From positions 25,881 to 89,880 of the forward strand of contig NZ_QVMU01000007.1 in the NCBI RefSeq assembly GCF_003605645.1: 64,000 nt of DNA. The letters are read 5' to 3'. Position numbers and translations under genes: made by a program. The DNA comes from Vibrio sinensis (GTDB lineage: Bacteria; Pseudomonadota; Gammaproteobacteria; Enterobacterales; Vibrionaceae). The notes below the pieces were generated by a model that had not been told where the DNA came from, did no database searches, and saw nothing but the letters and a program-made list of their open reading frames with translations. Of this stretch, positions 1 to 9,746 are shown piece by piece (within the stretch, counting starts at the first letter, position 1; each line of letters opens with the position of its first letter).

Positions 1-50
1 TGACAACGTTACTAAGATAACCAATGTCTTTTTAACTATAAAAGTTTGCT

Positions 51-135
51 GCGGTCGTGGCGGAATTGGTAGACGCACCAGATTTAGGTTCTGGCGCCGT
101 AAGGTGTGAGAGTTCAAGTCTCTCCGACCGCACCA
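51..135 (+). tRNA. tRNA-Leu (anticodon UAG)
   Basis: Class II (long variable arm) tRNA of 85 nt. The 5' acceptor strand GCGGTCG pairs with CGACCGC near the 3' end, and the terminal CCA is encoded. The anticodon stem CCAGA/TCTGG (78-82, 90-94) closes the loop TTTAGGT, giving anticodon TAG at 85-87, which reads CUA-type leucine codons. The T arm contains GTTCAAGTC. It is followed directly by a terminator hairpin, so it may be the last or only tRNA of its transcript. Confidence 0.97.
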
Positions 136-145
136 TCATTAATAG

Positions 146-172
146 AACCCAGCTTTTGCTGGGTTTTGTTTT
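146..172 (+). terminator. Rho-independent terminator of tRNA-Leu
   Basis: The stem AACCCAGC/GCTGGGTT with loop TTTT is followed by a T-rich run. It begins 11 nt after the tRNA CCA end. Confidence 0.85.
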
Positions 173-331
173 ATCTGCCCTATCTCATTTTCTATTCGTA
201 CATGTTATTTTAATAACGATGTCGGCCCATTTTCTTTTTATAATCTCAAACCGACTTTTTGCACTCGTATAGGGCTCTAATACGGATAATCCAGCACATA
301 GGCTGGATTATCCGACCAAACACCTTAAACG

Positions 332-1468
332 TTATCCCAATAAGCCTAACGCCGCTGTAGGAGCTTGTTTCGCTTGAGCGAGTACTGAACTTGAAGCTTG
401 CGATAATATTTGAGCTTTGGTCAATGCAGTCGTTTCTTTAGCAAAGTCTGTATCTTTGATTCGACTATTAGACGCATTGACATTTTCATTAATATTATCA
501 AGATTATTAATCGCGTGATTAAAACGATTCTGGAATGCCCCTAATTCCGCGCGATGACTATCCACATATTTCAATGCTGCATCCACGATCGCGACCGATT
601 CTTGTGCGCCGCCCACAGTCGTCACATTCATACTGTCTACTGTGACCGACTTAGCCGCCCCCATGTTTAGATCGCTGCCCAATGAGCCGCCAAAAGTAAC
701 CGCACCTTCAACCGTATTATTGTCAGTAAAGATCTGCAATTGTCCTTGGTCATTAACCGAAGCGGTAACTTTATCGGTCTGTCCATTGATATAAGTCGCC
801 AGTTCCTCAATATCATCCCCAGCTTTAGCTACAATATTGACGGTTTCCGCCGCTCCAGTCAGTTTATCGGTAACGGTAATATCAAGTGCATTCGTATCGG
901 CTTGAACGGTCCAGTCCGGTTGCTTTGCGTTTGTCGCGAGATAGCTACTCCCGCCCATCAATCGGTTATCACTGCGCATATCATTCAATGTCAGCATCAC
1001 CGCTTCGCCATTATCAGCACCAATCTGCATCGATTTAGTCGAAAAGGTTCCATTTAATAATTTGTTACCACCAAAAGAGGTGGTTTCTGCGATTCGATTC
1101 AATTCATCATTAAGTGATGTAATCTCTTCTTGAATGGCGATTCTTTCTGATTTTGAATTTGAACCATTAGCTGACTGCAAAGACAAGTCCCGCATACGCT
1201 GCAAAATATTGGTTGTTTCATTCATCGCACCTTCAGCCGTTTGTGCGATGGAAATACCATCATTGGCGTTACGCACAGCAACGTTCAAACCTCGACTCTG
1301 AACTGACAAACGATTAGAAATTTGTAACCCAGCAGCATCGTCTTTTGCGCTATTGATTTTTGATCCTGACGCTAAGCGCTCCATAGAGGTTTGCTGTGAT
1401 TGCGTCGCACTATTTAGATAACGCTGAGCCGTCATTGCCGATACATTGGTATTTACATTCACTGCCAT
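332..1468 (-). CDS. flaC: Polar flagellin, FlaC type
   Basis: Flagellin subunit of 378 aa that polymerises into the sheathed polar filament. The conserved N-terminal D0/D1 region begins [18 protein letters not shown] and the C-terminal D0 helix ends in [11 protein letters not shown]; the central 175-290 part is variable. Residues resemble the V. cholerae FlaC paralogue as I remember it ([24 protein letters not shown]), but Vibrio flagellin letters are not used uniformly. The longer frame to 1549 is rejected: AGGAGA lies 5-10 nt before the ATG at 1468 and all flagellins start here. It is distal to flaA and flgL, and a sigma-28-like promoter upstream suggests late, FliA-dependent expression. 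Confidence 0.93.
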   Translation of the reverse strand: MAVNVNTNVSAMTAQRYLNSATQSQQTSMERLASGSKINSAKDDAAGLQISNRLSVQSRGLNVAVRNANDGISIAQTAEGAMNETTNILQRMRDLSLQSANGSNSKSERIAIQEEITSLNDELNRIAETTSFGGNKLLNGTFSTKSMQIGADNGEAVMLTLNDMRSDNRLMGGSSYLATNAKQPDWTVQADTNALDITVTDKLTGAAETVNIVAKAGDDIEELATYINGQTDKVTASVNDQGQLQIFTDNNTVEGAVTFGGSLGSDLNMGAAKSVTVDSMNVTTVGGAQESVAIVDAALKYVDSHRAELGAFQNRFNHAINNLDNINENVNASNSRIKDTDFAKETTALTKAQILSQASSSVLAQAKQAPTAALGLLG

Positions 1469-1558
1469 AATCGTATCTCCTATTGATTTCCATAAAGCGG
1501 AAGTTTTAAAAGGTTTCCGACGTCTCGGCAAACCAATAAGTTCTCTCAAAGTATCCCT

Positions 1559-1585
1559 TTAGCGGCTTAAAACTGGTCAACTTTA
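1559..1585 (-). promoter_or_regulatory. Sigma-28 (FliA) type promoter of flaC
   Basis: On the minus strand, TAAAGTTG, 11 nt, then GCCGCTAA. Each half differs by one base from TAAAGTTT and GCCGATAA. The predicted start is about 80 nt before the flaC ATG. In V. cholerae the secondary flagellins are FliA-dependent, which agrees. Confidence 0.65.
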
Positions 1586-1789
1586 GAACAAACGAGACAA
1601 AAAGTGACCAATTTGGCATTTTGTACCAATAAGAACGCTAATCGAGAGAGTACTCAAGCAATGAAATGAATAGGTATAAATGGGTATCGGATCGGCTAAT
1701 GAACAGCCTATTCAATAGAAAGGAATAGCATGAGATCGGAGAAGTAAACAAAAGAGCTTAACGATAACACTCTAAAAAATTGAAAGGGA

Positions 1790-1830
1790 CAAGAAAAGGA
1801 AAAGCCCCATCCTTTGAGAGAACTGGGGCT
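1790..1830 (-). terminator. Terminator of flaA, 3' end of a long UTR
   Basis: On the minus strand the stem AGCCCCA/TGGGGCT (1803-1809, 1824-1830) is followed by TTTCCTTTTC. It lies about 175 nt beyond the flaA stop, leaving an unusually long structured 3' UTR. Confidence 0.75.
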
Positions 1831-2005
1831 ATTGAGGTAGCCAACAAGGAGATCGAGAGAAATGATCACAGCTTGGCTGCCATACACACATGTTATCTCA
1901 CTAGAGTAATGTGAGAGAACTCAACGTTCGATATCATGTGTGCTTGCCGTAAACGCTCAACAGACCCCACGTCTGGGTTATTTATGTCTGAAAAGCAATT
2001 TACTA
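1831..2005 (-). other. Structured 3' UTR of flaA, possible sRNA source
   Basis: No gene is seen between the flaA stop and its terminator. The stretch holds nested inverted repeats: CACACATG/CATGTGTG (1885-1892, 1935-1942) encloses TCTCAC/GTGAGA (1896-1901, 1911-1916). A further small stem CAGAC/GTCTG lies at 1961-1975. Such a folded 3' UTR ending in a strong terminator is the usual layout of an mRNA 3'-derived sRNA. That role is inferred only. Confidence 0.35.
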
Positions 2006-3145
2006 CTACTGCAATAATGACATTGCGGAGTTAGGCAATTGTTTTGCTTGAGCTAGAATGGAAGTACCAGCTTGTTGCAGAATTTGTGCTTTAGTCATCG
2101 CTGTCGTTTCTTTCGCGAAATCAGTATCACGAATACGACTATTCGACGCTTCAACGTTTTCTTGGATATTTGCCAAGTTATTGATGCTGTGGCTTAAACG
2201 GTTTTGTTTTGCACCTAAATCCGCGCGTTGTGAATCAACGTATTTTAAAGCTGAGTCCACAATACCAACCGCATTTTGCGCGCCACCAACCGATGTCACA
2301 TCAATGCTTTCAACGGTAGTTTGCATGCCCGGACCAGATTTCAATCCAAGTTCACCCGACAGTGCACCACCAAAAGTAATATTGCCTTGCAAATTTGGCT
2401 CTGCGGCAAACATTTGCAATTTACCATCTTCATCGACAGACGCTTTCAATAAATCTGTTTGACCATTAATGTAAGTCGCCAGTTCTTCAATATCATCGCC
2501 AACTTTCGCATTGATGTTTAGAGCAACCGCTTCACCACTTTTGGTTGTAAAGTTCAGTGTTAAATCACTTTTATCCGCAGCAACACCCCAATCTTTATCT
2601 TTTCCCTCTGCGCTAGTGAACGTTTGTCCACCCATGCGGAAGTCATCGCCACGTACGCTGGTAAGCCCCATAATAATGGCCTCACCTGAGCTAGCACCAA
2701 TTTGGAAAGAAGCTTCACCAAATGAACCATTAAGTAGCTTACGGCCACCGAATGAAGTCGTTTCTGCAATTCGGTTTAGCTCATCTTGAAGTGCTGATAC
2801 TTCTTCATTGATCGCTTGACGCTCTGAGTCTGAGTTAGTGCCGTTTGCAGATTGCAGTGCTAAGTCTCGAACACGCTGAAGAATGCTTGTTGATTCATTC
2901 ATCGCACCTTCCGCCGTTTGAGCAATCGAAATACCATCATTAGCATTACGCATTGCCACATCAAGACCACGACTTTGCGCAGTTAAACGGTTTGAAATTT
3001 GCAGACCTGCCGCATCATCTTTCGCGCTATTAATTTTTTGCCCAGAAGATAAACGCTCCATAGAAGTGTTTAAATCCCCTGTCGCTTTCGTTAAATAACG
3101 CTGTGCTGTCATAGCAGAGACGTTAGTATTTACTGTAATGGTCAT
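2006..3145 (-). CDS. flaA: Polar flagellin, FlaA type
   Basis: Flagellin of 379 aa, next to flgL. The start [19 protein letters not shown] is preceded by AGGAGAG, 8-14 nt upstream; the frame continuing to 3244 lacks flagellin homology and is rejected. D0/D1 helices are conserved at both ends ([20 protein letters not shown]-terminal [16 protein letters not shown]) with a variable centre. It resembles V. cholerae FlaA, the essential filament subunit under sigma-54/FlrC control, more than the downstream flaC product. A near-consensus sigma-54 site upstream supports that class. It has its own terminator, so it is monocistronic. Confidence 0.93.
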   Translation of the reverse strand: MTITVNTNVSAMTAQRYLTKATGDLNTSMERLSSGQKINSAKDDAAGLQISNRLTAQSRGLDVAMRNANDGISIAQTAEGAMNESTSILQRVRDLALQSANGTNSDSERQAINEEVSALQDELNRIAETTSFGGRKLLNGSFGEASFQIGASSGEAIIMGLTSVRGDDFRMGGQTFTSAEGKDKDWGVAADKSDLTLNFTTKSGEAVALNINAKVGDDIEELATYINGQTDLLKASVDEDGKLQMFAAEPNLQGNITFGGALSGELGLKSGPGMQTTVESIDVTSVGGAQNAVGIVDSALKYVDSQRADLGAKQNRLSHSINNLANIQENVEASNSRIRDTDFAKETTAMTKAQILQQAGTSILAQAKQLPNSAMSLLQ

Positions 3146-3280
3146 AGTTTGCTCTCCTAGTGAGTTCGCAAGTGCTTGCGAAGCGGCCAGCTTAATCTCA
3201 TTTGGAAGCACTGACCGTAAATGACTCGCTAAACCGGCATACACCAGTTTAAATTGTTTAATTCAACTCTACGCTAGACA

Positions 3281-3298
3281 ATTCAATTTATGTGCCAA
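3281..3298 (-). promoter_or_regulatory. Sigma-54 type promoter of flaA
   Basis: On the minus strand TTGGCACATAAATTGAAT: GG (3296-3295), 10 nt, then GA where GC is the consensus. The start is predicted near 3271, leaving a leader of about 125 nt. The rest of the 3146-3508 gap is AT-rich and shows no other gene. Confidence 0.55.
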
Positions 3299-3508
3299 CT
3301 TTGATACACAACAAATAAAATAATTTAGCTTTATTTATCAATAATTTAAATCAATACTCGTGTTAGGCATATTAATGCAGTACTCAGTATTGATTATGGC
3401 AATCAAACGTTTGCCGCTTATTTGCCACTCAGTTGCCATAGCGAGTTACTCGTAATGTTCATAACTTAAGTAGCGGTATTGCGCACTTACGGCATAGCAC
3501 GTAAGGCA

Positions 3509-4702
3509 TTAAATATAATTAAATAAGGTCAGATCTTTGGTTTTACCAAATGCCTGTTGTGATGCCTGCAATGCCCGTGAATTTTCATTAAATTCAATAA
3601 CGGCTTGGGCATAATCTAGATCTTCAAAATTACTTTTTGACTTGGCAAGCGTCAGCTTAAAATCTTCGTGTTGTTGTTCTTGAATATCCAATGAACTCAA
3701 ACGAGCACCGACATCAGTACGCACCTTGTTTAAATGAATAAACGCAGCTTGGAATTCTTCAGTCATCTGATGCAGCTCTGCTGTATTTGATGTGTCTGAC
3801 ACAGAGCCATCTGCGTATTCCATCGCATTTTTAAAGGTATCGAAAATACTGAATGTTTTGCGCGGTTCAAGAGTGATGGAATCCCCTTTCGAAATTTGCC
3901 CTTTTACAAAAATCGACACATCACCATACTTTATGCCTTCTGATGGATCGAATGCATCCGCTTTAACCACACTGCCATTTTGCTCAAGTTGGTAGCCATA
4001 TTTACCATCCGGCATATCAACAAACGTCACAGTATAATTTGCCGTATCTGAGCTATTTAAATTGGTCGCTCGTTCGAGCAACAACTCAGATCCGTTTTGC
4101 AATTTATATTCAGGTTCAAAATCGCCGAACGGATTGCTAATTTCCATAAAGACTCGGTTTCCCGGATCATTAATCGGCACATCCAAATTGTTAGCAATTT
4201 TCATCAAGCGCTGGTAGTTATCGCCCGAATAAGAAACATCACCATTTTTATCTCTGAAAAATGGTTGGTTCTTCGGCTTAGTACCTGCGAATGTGTAGTT
4301 ACCAGCCTCATCTTGAACATTTGCCAAGGTCAGTAAGTTATTTGCCAACTCTTGAATCTCACGACGTTTTGCCAAGCGATCTTCTGGTGATAAAGAGCCA
4401 TTAATCATTTCCATCACAGAACGTTTGGCTTCATCGGCATAACCTTCCGTATTCGCAATCAAAACTTCATGGTGCTCCAAACGGTTTCGCGTTAATACGA
4501 TTGAATCTATATATTTATCAAGCTGCTGATCTTGCTGATTAATATTTTGAACATAGTGAGTCGCCAATGGATCATCACTGGCTTTAAGCAATTTCTTGCC
4601 TGACGCTAACTGCGCTTGGTTGTGATGCACCTGCGTTTCTTGACGACGTAGATCATTTTGTACTGATTGATAATTGTGAAAGCTCGAGATTCGATTCAAC
4701 AT
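3509..4702 (-). CDS. flgL: Flagellar hook-filament junction protein FlgL (HAP3)
   Basis: Junction protein of 397 aa that joins the hook-cap side (FlgK) to the filament. The N-terminal MLNRISSFHNYQSVQNDLRRQETQ and the C-terminal ALQASQQAFGKTKDLTLFNYI are the flagellin-like coiled ends typical of FlgL; YTFAG in the first half is a common FlgL feature. The ATG at 4702 has AGGGTG upstream and lies 9 nt after the flgK stop, so the two genes are co-translated as in other bacteria. Expression should follow the flgK promoter. Confidence 0.96.
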   Translation of the reverse strand: MLNRISSFHNYQSVQNDLRRQETQVHHNQAQLASGKKLLKASDDPLATHYVQNINQQDQQLDKYIDSIVLTRNRLEHHEVLIANTEGYADEAKRSVMEMINGSLSPEDRLAKRREIQELANNLLTLANVQDEAGNYTFAGTKPKNQPFFRDKNGDVSYSGDNYQRLMKIANNLDVPINDPGNRVFMEISNPFGDFEPEYKLQNGSELLLERATNLNSSDTANYTVTFVDMPDGKYGYQLEQNGSVVKADAFDPSEGIKYGDVSIFVKGQISKGDSITLEPRKTFSIFDTFKNAMEYADGSVSDTSNTAELHQMTEEFQAAFIHLNKVRTDVGARLSSLDIQEQQHEDFKLTLAKSKSNFEDLDYAQAVIEFNENSRALQASQQAFGKTKDLTLFNYI

Positions 4703-4711
4703 TTATTCACC

Positions 4712-6586
4712 CTACCTCAACGCCAAGATGGTATTAAACGTGTCGTTTGCCGCTTGCATGATGCGAGACGATGCCATGTAGGCTTGCTGAAATTTCATCA
4801 TGTTTGCCGCTTCTTCATCTAAATTGACGCCGGCAATTGAAGCCACTCGCTCTTGCGCTGATTCTTTTTCTAAACGCGATATGTCGGTCAGTCGAGAAGC
4901 AGTAGCGGTATTCAAACCGACTTCAGTGTTTAAATCGTAATAGATATCCAATACCGTCGACTCGCCATTATTCACTAGCTTATCTATTTGCAGGTTCTGC
5001 ATCTTAATTAGGTTGCCGTTATCACCTTCAGAGGGGACAAGGTTTGCCGTAAACTTATCGTTTGGCAATGCGCCCTCTGAGAGTTCAAATGTGGTACCGA
5101 GAACCGTAACTGGCTCTGATGGTGGGTAAGCTTGCGGTGATAGCAACACTTTCCCCTCAGTATCGGTTACCGCAAACTGCAATCCATCAGGGGAAACCAC
5201 GACTTCAAATTCTCTTAGTTCACCCGCATCAACAATTTTAAATTCCGCTTTGCCCTGAGCAAACGTGGTAGATGCGTCATAACTTTGAGCGGCAATATGA
5301 CTTGGGTCATTCGTTTCAAGCTTCATTTGCGCTCCACCCAGACGAGTTGGACGAATTAGCACTCGCTCTCCGTCCGCTAAGTTATTGCGAACTTCAACAC
5401 GCAAACCATCAAACTCTAGAGCGTCGTCTTTTAAATCAATTTTGCTTTGTTGCCCATTTGGGCTAGTGACTAAGTAATCACTTCCGGTATAAAGGATGGA
5501 ATACTCAGCACCTTTTAATTGTTTAGTATCATCAATGAATACCGCAAGGTCTGCTGTTGAATTTGATGACGTCACCACGCGGGATTTAGCAACCCAATCA
5601 GCATTGATATCGGTATACATCAAACCACCAACGTCACCATTGAGGTCTAAGCCTTGAGCTTGCAATTTATTCACGTGATCGGAAAACACGGTTGCTAACT
5701 TACCGAGTTGGTCCATAACATATGGCATCAGCTCATCACGCATATCGAGCATCGCGCCAATTTTGCCATCCATGTCTTTGCTTGTGATCGCTTTTACCGC
5801 GTTCCCTTCCACCATAGCTAAGCGATGCTGTTTTACATCTGGAAAGCCATCGACCATTTTTAATTGGCTTGCTTCGGTTCCCGAAACTAAGGTATGCCCA
5901 TTACCGATATGAACGTTAAAACCTTCTCGGTTTTTACGTGGCGTTACGGTGACCTTAGTGTATTCAGAAAGTTCAGCGACCAATTTTTCATGCTGATCCA
6001 TTAGGTCGTTATGAGGGCCAGGACTACGCATCATTAAACGGTTTAAATCACGAATTTCTACCGCTAATTGGTTCATTCGCTCGACACCCATCGACAACTT
6101 TTGATTCGTAACATCGTATTGGCGACGCATGGTTTCATGAAAACCATTGATGTTCTGCGCTATCAAATTCGCGTTCTCAAGAACGACTTTACGAGCACCA
6201 ACATCATTCGGAGTATCGGCAAGTGCCGTTACTGCATCAAACCATTTATTAAAGTCTTGGGGGATTTTTTTTGAGGCCGCTGAAGACAGCATGCTTGAGA
6301 CCATCTCAAGGTTTTCTTCAGTATCGACTTTGTTAGCAAAGTTTGTTGTGGATAGATTAAGCTCATTGGTGGCAAATTGATCCCATGAGCGGCGAACATT
6401 ATCCACATGCACACCCATGCCATAGCTTTGTCCGGCAAAACTCGTCGGGGCATTAGTTCCCTGAATCACAGACTGCCTACTGTAGCTGTCTGTATTCACA
6501 TTGGAAATGTTATGACCCGTGGTATTTAGCTGTCGCTGAGCCGTTAGTACACTTTGTGCACCAAGATTCAGTAGATCCGACGCCAT
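4712..6586 (-). CDS. flgK: Flagellar hook-associated protein FlgK (HAP1)
   Basis: Hook-associated protein of 624 aa. The start MASDLLNLGAQSVL with NTTGHNISNVNTDSYSRQ is the conserved rod/hook-type N-terminal motif, and the C-terminal VNLDEEAANMMKFQQAYMASSRIMQ is the matching C-terminal motif. A TTG codon 12 nt earlier would add MGGN, but the GGGGGG run there sits at ribosome-binding distance from the ATG at 6586, so the ATG is preferred. First gene of flgKL, with sigma-54 and possible sigma-28 sites in the gap behind it. Confidence 0.96.
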   Translation of the reverse strand: MASDLLNLGAQSVLTAQRQLNTTGHNISNVNTDSYSRQSVIQGTNAPTSFAGQSYGMGVHVDNVRRSWDQFATNELNLSTTNFANKVDTEENLEMVSSMLSSAASKKIPQDFNKWFDAVTALADTPNDVGARKVVLENANLIAQNINGFHETMRRQYDVTNQKLSMGVERMNQLAVEIRDLNRLMMRSPGPHNDLMDQHEKLVAELSEYTKVTVTPRKNREGFNVHIGNGHTLVSGTEASQLKMVDGFPDVKQHRLAMVEGNAVKAITSKDMDGKIGAMLDMRDELMPYVMDQLGKLATVFSDHVNKLQAQGLDLNGDVGGLMYTDINADWVAKSRVVTSSNSTADLAVFIDDTKQLKGAEYSILYTGSDYLVTSPNGQQSKIDLKDDALEFDGLRVEVRNNLADGERVLIRPTRLGGAQMKLETNDPSHIAAQSYDASTTFAQGKAEFKIVDAGELREFEVVVSPDGLQFAVTDTEGKVLLSPQAYPPSEPVTVLGTTFELSEGALPNDKFTANLVPSEGDNGNLIKMQNLQIDKLVNNGESTVLDIYYDLNTEVGLNTATASRLTDISRLEKESAQERVASIAGVNLDEEAANMMKFQQAYMASSRIMQAANDTFNTILALR

Positions 6587-6642
6587 ATTGCCCCCCAAAA
6601 ACCTAATAAGAATCAGCCTAAGCTGAATAACTAAAGGTTAGA

Positions 6643-6660
6643 AAGCAACATTCATGCCAA
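6643..6660 (-). promoter_or_regulatory. Sigma-54 promoter of flgKL
   Basis: On the minus strand TTGGCATGAATGTTGCTT: GG at 6658-6657, 10 nt, GC at 6646-6645, an almost exact match to TTGGCAC-N5-TTGCTT. The predicted start near 6633 gives a leader of about 47 nt to flgK. Confidence 0.75.
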
Positions 6661-6723
6661 ACTAAATTTCATTTATGACGTGGTAAAAGTAAGAGATTAT
6701 ATTGGCTTTGAATTGCTGAAAAA

Positions 6724-6751
6724 TTATCGGCATATAGGGATAAAAAGATGA
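6724..6751 (-). promoter_or_regulatory. Possible sigma-28 promoter ahead of flgKL
   Basis: On the minus strand a perfect -10 element GCCGATAA (6731-6724) is preceded after 12 nt by TCATCTTT, 6/8 to TCAAGTTT. The spacing is one base longer than the usual 11. It lies about 70 nt upstream of the sigma-54 site of the same operon. Confidence 0.45.
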
Positions 6752-6840
6752 CAACTAGAATGGTGATGAAAATCGATGCGGTGATTGAACACTATGGAAT
6801 ATAGGCTCGAAAACACTGATAGTCTTCGAACCTACTGATA

Positions 6841-7788
6841 TTACATTTGATCTATTTTTGCTTTTACTTTTAATACTTTGTCGGCGTAGTTAGGATCTGT
6901 TGCGTAACCGGCTTGATGGATGCCATGAATAAACTGCTCAGAGTTTCCGCCATGACGTAATGCCGTGCTATAACGAGGATTCTCATTAAGAAAACGAACA
7001 TAGTCATTAAAGCTAGCTTCAAAATTAGAATATGACCGAAACGCCGCATTTTCTTGAACCGGAATACCTTGATGATATTCCAATGTCTTCGTCGCAACGC
7101 GATTCCCGTCCCAACTCTTATCCGCTTTAATATTAAATAAATTATTACTATTACCGCGTGAGTTCGAGACCATCTTCTTGCCCCAGCCAGTTTCTAGCGC
7201 CGCTTGAGCAATCAATAATGACGAATCGACCCCTAACGCACGAGCTGCACGTTCAGCATAAGGCTTCATTGAAGAGACAAACGATTCTGGTGAATCAAAC
7301 GAGGTTGACTTAGCCGTTAAAGTAGATGTGCTATTTGCGACGTCGGCTACTGGTTTCAATTCTGGCGTCAACTCTGGCGTTTGGGACTGAGTCGCTCGCG
7401 CCTTATCAACCTTTTCCATTAGTACGGCAAAATCATCTTGATTCGGAGTCGCTTTAGGTTCATCGGCATTTGCTGAGCTCAATTGAGCAACAATCATATC
7501 AGCTAAGCCCAACGAACCCGATGAACTCAGCTCACTCGCCATCTGTTCATCCATCATTTGACGATAAAACTGTTGGTTTTGGCTGTCCATCAAACCAGAT
7601 TCAAACGTTGCATTTGCCTCTCGCATTGATTTAAATAACATCGACGTAAAGATCGCTTCAAATTGCTTTGCTGCCGCTGTTAAAGCACTCTTTTCGTCTT
7701 CTTCACCACCTTTAACAGCTTGCTGTCTTAGCTTATCTAAGCCGGAGATATCGTGAATAAAGCCAATATCATTGCCATTATTAATCAT
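6841..7788 (-). CDS. flgJ: Flagellar peptidoglycan hydrolase / rod-assembly protein FlgJ
   Basis: Dual-domain protein of 315 aa. The N-terminal rod-binding domain (about 10-105) contains AAKQFEAIFTSMLFKSMREAN, and the C-terminal beta-N-acetylglucosaminidase domain (about 165-315) carries ALETGWGKK with probable catalytic Glu199. It acts in the periplasm, opening peptidoglycan for rod passage. A low-complexity linker rich in P, T and S (105-165) joins the domains. The gene lies 12 nt downstream of flgI in the flgFGHIJ run. Confidence 0.96.
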   Translation of the reverse strand: MINNGNDIGFIHDISGLDKLRQQAVKGGEEDEKSALTAAAKQFEAIFTSMLFKSMREANATFESGLMDSQNQQFYRQMMDEQMASELSSSGSLGLADMIVAQLSSANADEPKATPNQDDFAVLMEKVDKARATQSQTPELTPELKPVADVANSTSTLTAKSTSFDSPESFVSSMKPYAERAARALGVDSSLLIAQAALETGWGKKMVSNSRGNSNNLFNIKADKSWDGNRVATKTLEYHQGIPVQENAAFRSYSNFEASFNDYVRFLNENPRYSTALRHGGNSEQFIHGIHQAGYATDPNYADKVLKVKAKIDQM

Positions 7789-7800
7789 ACTCTTATTCCC

Positions 7801-8892
7801 TTAGATAATGATCAGTTGGCCTTCAATGGCCCCTGCTTGCTTCAATGCTTGCAAGATAGCCATCAAATCTGATGGAGCAGCACCAACTTCATTTACTGCG
7901 CGAACAAGATCATCCAGAGTCAGCCCTGGTTCGAATTTAAACATCTTACCTTGTGCTTCACTCACTTCTATATCCGAGTCAGGTACCACAACTGTCTTAC
8001 CACCACCAAACGCGTTTGGCTGGCTCACATTGAGGTTTTCTTTAATCGCCACCGTCATACCGCCATGTGTGACCGCTGCGGGTTTAAGCCTAACGTGCTT
8101 ACCCACCACAATGGTTCCTGTGCGAGAGTTAACAATGATTTTTGCTGAACCATCAGCAGGATTAAATTCTAGGTTTTCAATCGCTGACAAAAAAGCGACT
8201 CGCTGGCTGATATCACGCGGCGCACGAACCTTAACGGAGGTCGCATCAATCGCTGATGCCATTTGAGGGCCAAGGAAGTTATTTACTGCATCAACCATAC
8301 GTTGCGCGGTAGTGAAATCAGACTCAAGTAGGTTAAAGGTAATATAGTCACCACGACCAAATGGTGTTGGTATTTCGCGCTCGACCATTGCGCCATTTGA
8401 TATCATACCGGCTGTCGGGTTATTCCCGACAATTTTTGAGCCATCAGCACCGCTTGCACTAAAGCCGCTCACGACTAGATTGCCTTGAGCAACGGCATAA
8501 ATTTGCCCATCGAGACCTTTTAGCATGGTTTGCATTAGTGTTCCGCCACGCAAACTTTTCGCAGATCCAATCGAAGAGACAGTGACGTCGATAGTTTGTC
8601 CTTGCTTGGAAAATGCAGGCAGCTCCGCAGTCACAATAACCGCAGCAACGTTTTTCGTTTTGGGTTTGGTGCCTTGCGGCAACTGAATGCCGAAATTTTG
8701 CAGCATTGCGTTAAAGCTTTGATCGGTAAAAGGCGTTGATTCCCCAGTGCCCGGCAAGCCTGTTACTAATCCGTAGCCAACTAATTGGTTACTACGTACC
8801 CCAGCAACTTCCGCAACGTCTTTAATTCGTGCAGCGTTAACTTGGGTTGAAACCAGTAGCATGCTGGTTAATAGGAAAATCAATTTATTCAT
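7801..8892 (-). CDS. flgI: Flagellar P-ring protein FlgI
   Basis: Periplasmic P-ring subunit of 363 aa. A signal peptide ends at ...VSTQVNA (1-20), followed by [23 protein letters not shown], a highly conserved FlgI start. The C-terminal [25 protein letters not shown] is the diagnostic end of the family. It assembles around the rod with FlgH and, in vibrios, supports the T and H rings. Length is normal. Confidence 0.97.
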   Translation of the reverse strand: MNKLIFLLTSMLLVSTQVNAARIKDVAEVAGVRSNQLVGYGLVTGLPGTGESTPFTDQSFNAMLQNFGIQLPQGTKPKTKNVAAVIVTAELPAFSKQGQTIDVTVSSIGSAKSLRGGTLMQTMLKGLDGQIYAVAQGNLVVSGFSASGADGSKIVGNNPTAGMISNGAMVEREIPTPFGRGDYITFNLLESDFTTAQRMVDAVNNFLGPQMASAIDATSVKVRAPRDISQRVAFLSAIENLEFNPADGSAKIIVNSRTGTIVVGKHVRLKPAAVTHGGMTVAIKENLNVSQPNAFGGGKTVVVPDSDIEVSEAQGKMFKFEPGLTLDDLVRAVNEVGAAPSDLMAILQALKQAGAIEGQLIII

Positions 8893-8939
8893 CCGGGGAC
8901 CTTACTTTACTCAATGTCAAATCTTCGACTTTGATTTGA

Positions 8940-9719
8940 TTAAAGAGAGACATTAAAGAATCGTGCCAAGAATCCAGGTTCTTGCATATCTTGTTGAGTA
9001 CCGGCACCTGAATATTGAATTCTAGCGTTAGAAACTCGATTTGAAGCAATCGTATTGTCGTAGCTAATATCATCTGGGCGAATAGTGCCACTTAAGCGAA
9101 TGTACTCATCACCCGTATTCAGTGTTAACCACTTTTCACCACGAATGATCAAATTACCATTGGCTAGCACCTCGATCACTTCAACCGTAATCGAACCCGT
9201 AAGGCTATTGCTTTGCTTCGCTGAGGCATCACCTGCAAACGTATTGGTATTATTTAAATCGTATGAGAAATTGTATTTACCCATTTCTAATACTTGACCA
9301 CCGACAGATAGCGGTTCCATTTTGGCGTCGTTTTTCTTCGACATATCCGCATTGGCACTTTTTGCCGCTTTAGTACTCTCTTCCAAGGTCACGGTAATAA
9401 TGTCACCGACTCCACGAGGCTTAGAGTCGTTGTATAAACTCATTGCTTGAGAAGCATTAAATAGTGAACCCGTTTCTGCGATATAGTGAGACGGTTCCTG
9501 CTTAGGATGTATTGGTGCCCAAGCTGGGTCCCCTGCAACTGGATCAACGCGTTCACGCAAGGTATCAATTAATCCAGTACTTTGTTGCTGAGATTTATCG
9601 CCCTCAACGGCATCAACCGTTGTTGTGCCTTGAACGACATCCGGCGTTTCAATTGGCGGCTCGAGCATTGAGCACCCAGATAAGGCAGCGATAGCAAGTA
9701 CAGTCAATATTCGGATCAT
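8940..9719 (-). CDS. flgH: Flagellar L-ring lipoprotein FlgH
   Basis: Outer-membrane L-ring lipoprotein of 259 aa. The signal sequence [16 protein letters not shown] has a lipobox with the acylated Cys16. Conserved parts include [18 protein letters not shown] and [18 protein letters not shown], and the end SGAGTQQ...[11 protein letters not shown]. Two in-frame ATGs lie 6 nt apart. The second (9719) is chosen because GAGG lies about 8 nt before it but only 2 nt before the first. Confidence 0.96.
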   Translation of the reverse strand: MIRILTVLAIAALSGCSMLEPPIETPDVVQGTTTVDAVEGDKSQQQSTGLIDTLRERVDPVAGDPAWAPIHPKQEPSHYIAETGSLFNASQAMSLYNDSKPRGVGDIITVTLEESTKAAKSANADMSKKNDAKMEPLSVGGQVLEMGKYNFSYDLNNTNTFAGDASAKQSNSLTGSITVEVIEVLANGNLIIRGEKWLTLNTGDEYIRLSGTIRPDDISYDNTIASNRVSNARIQYSGAGTQQDMQEPGFLARFFNVSL

Positions 9720-9746
9720 GATCATTTCCTCTTAATGATTAACTGC

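Noticed and set aside
740-1057. 105-aa plus-strand frame opposite flaC
   Set aside because: Shadow of a conserved flagellin.
1469-1549. N-terminal extension of flaC (and likewise of flaA to 3244)
   Set aside because: Flagellins start at Mx[12 protein letters not shown] with good ribosome sites; extension residues are not flagellin-like and would reach close to the predicted promoters.
1689-1696. Second GCCGAT sequence upstream of flaC as a sigma-28 promoter
   Set aside because: The matching -35 element is poor; the site at 1559-1585 is far better.
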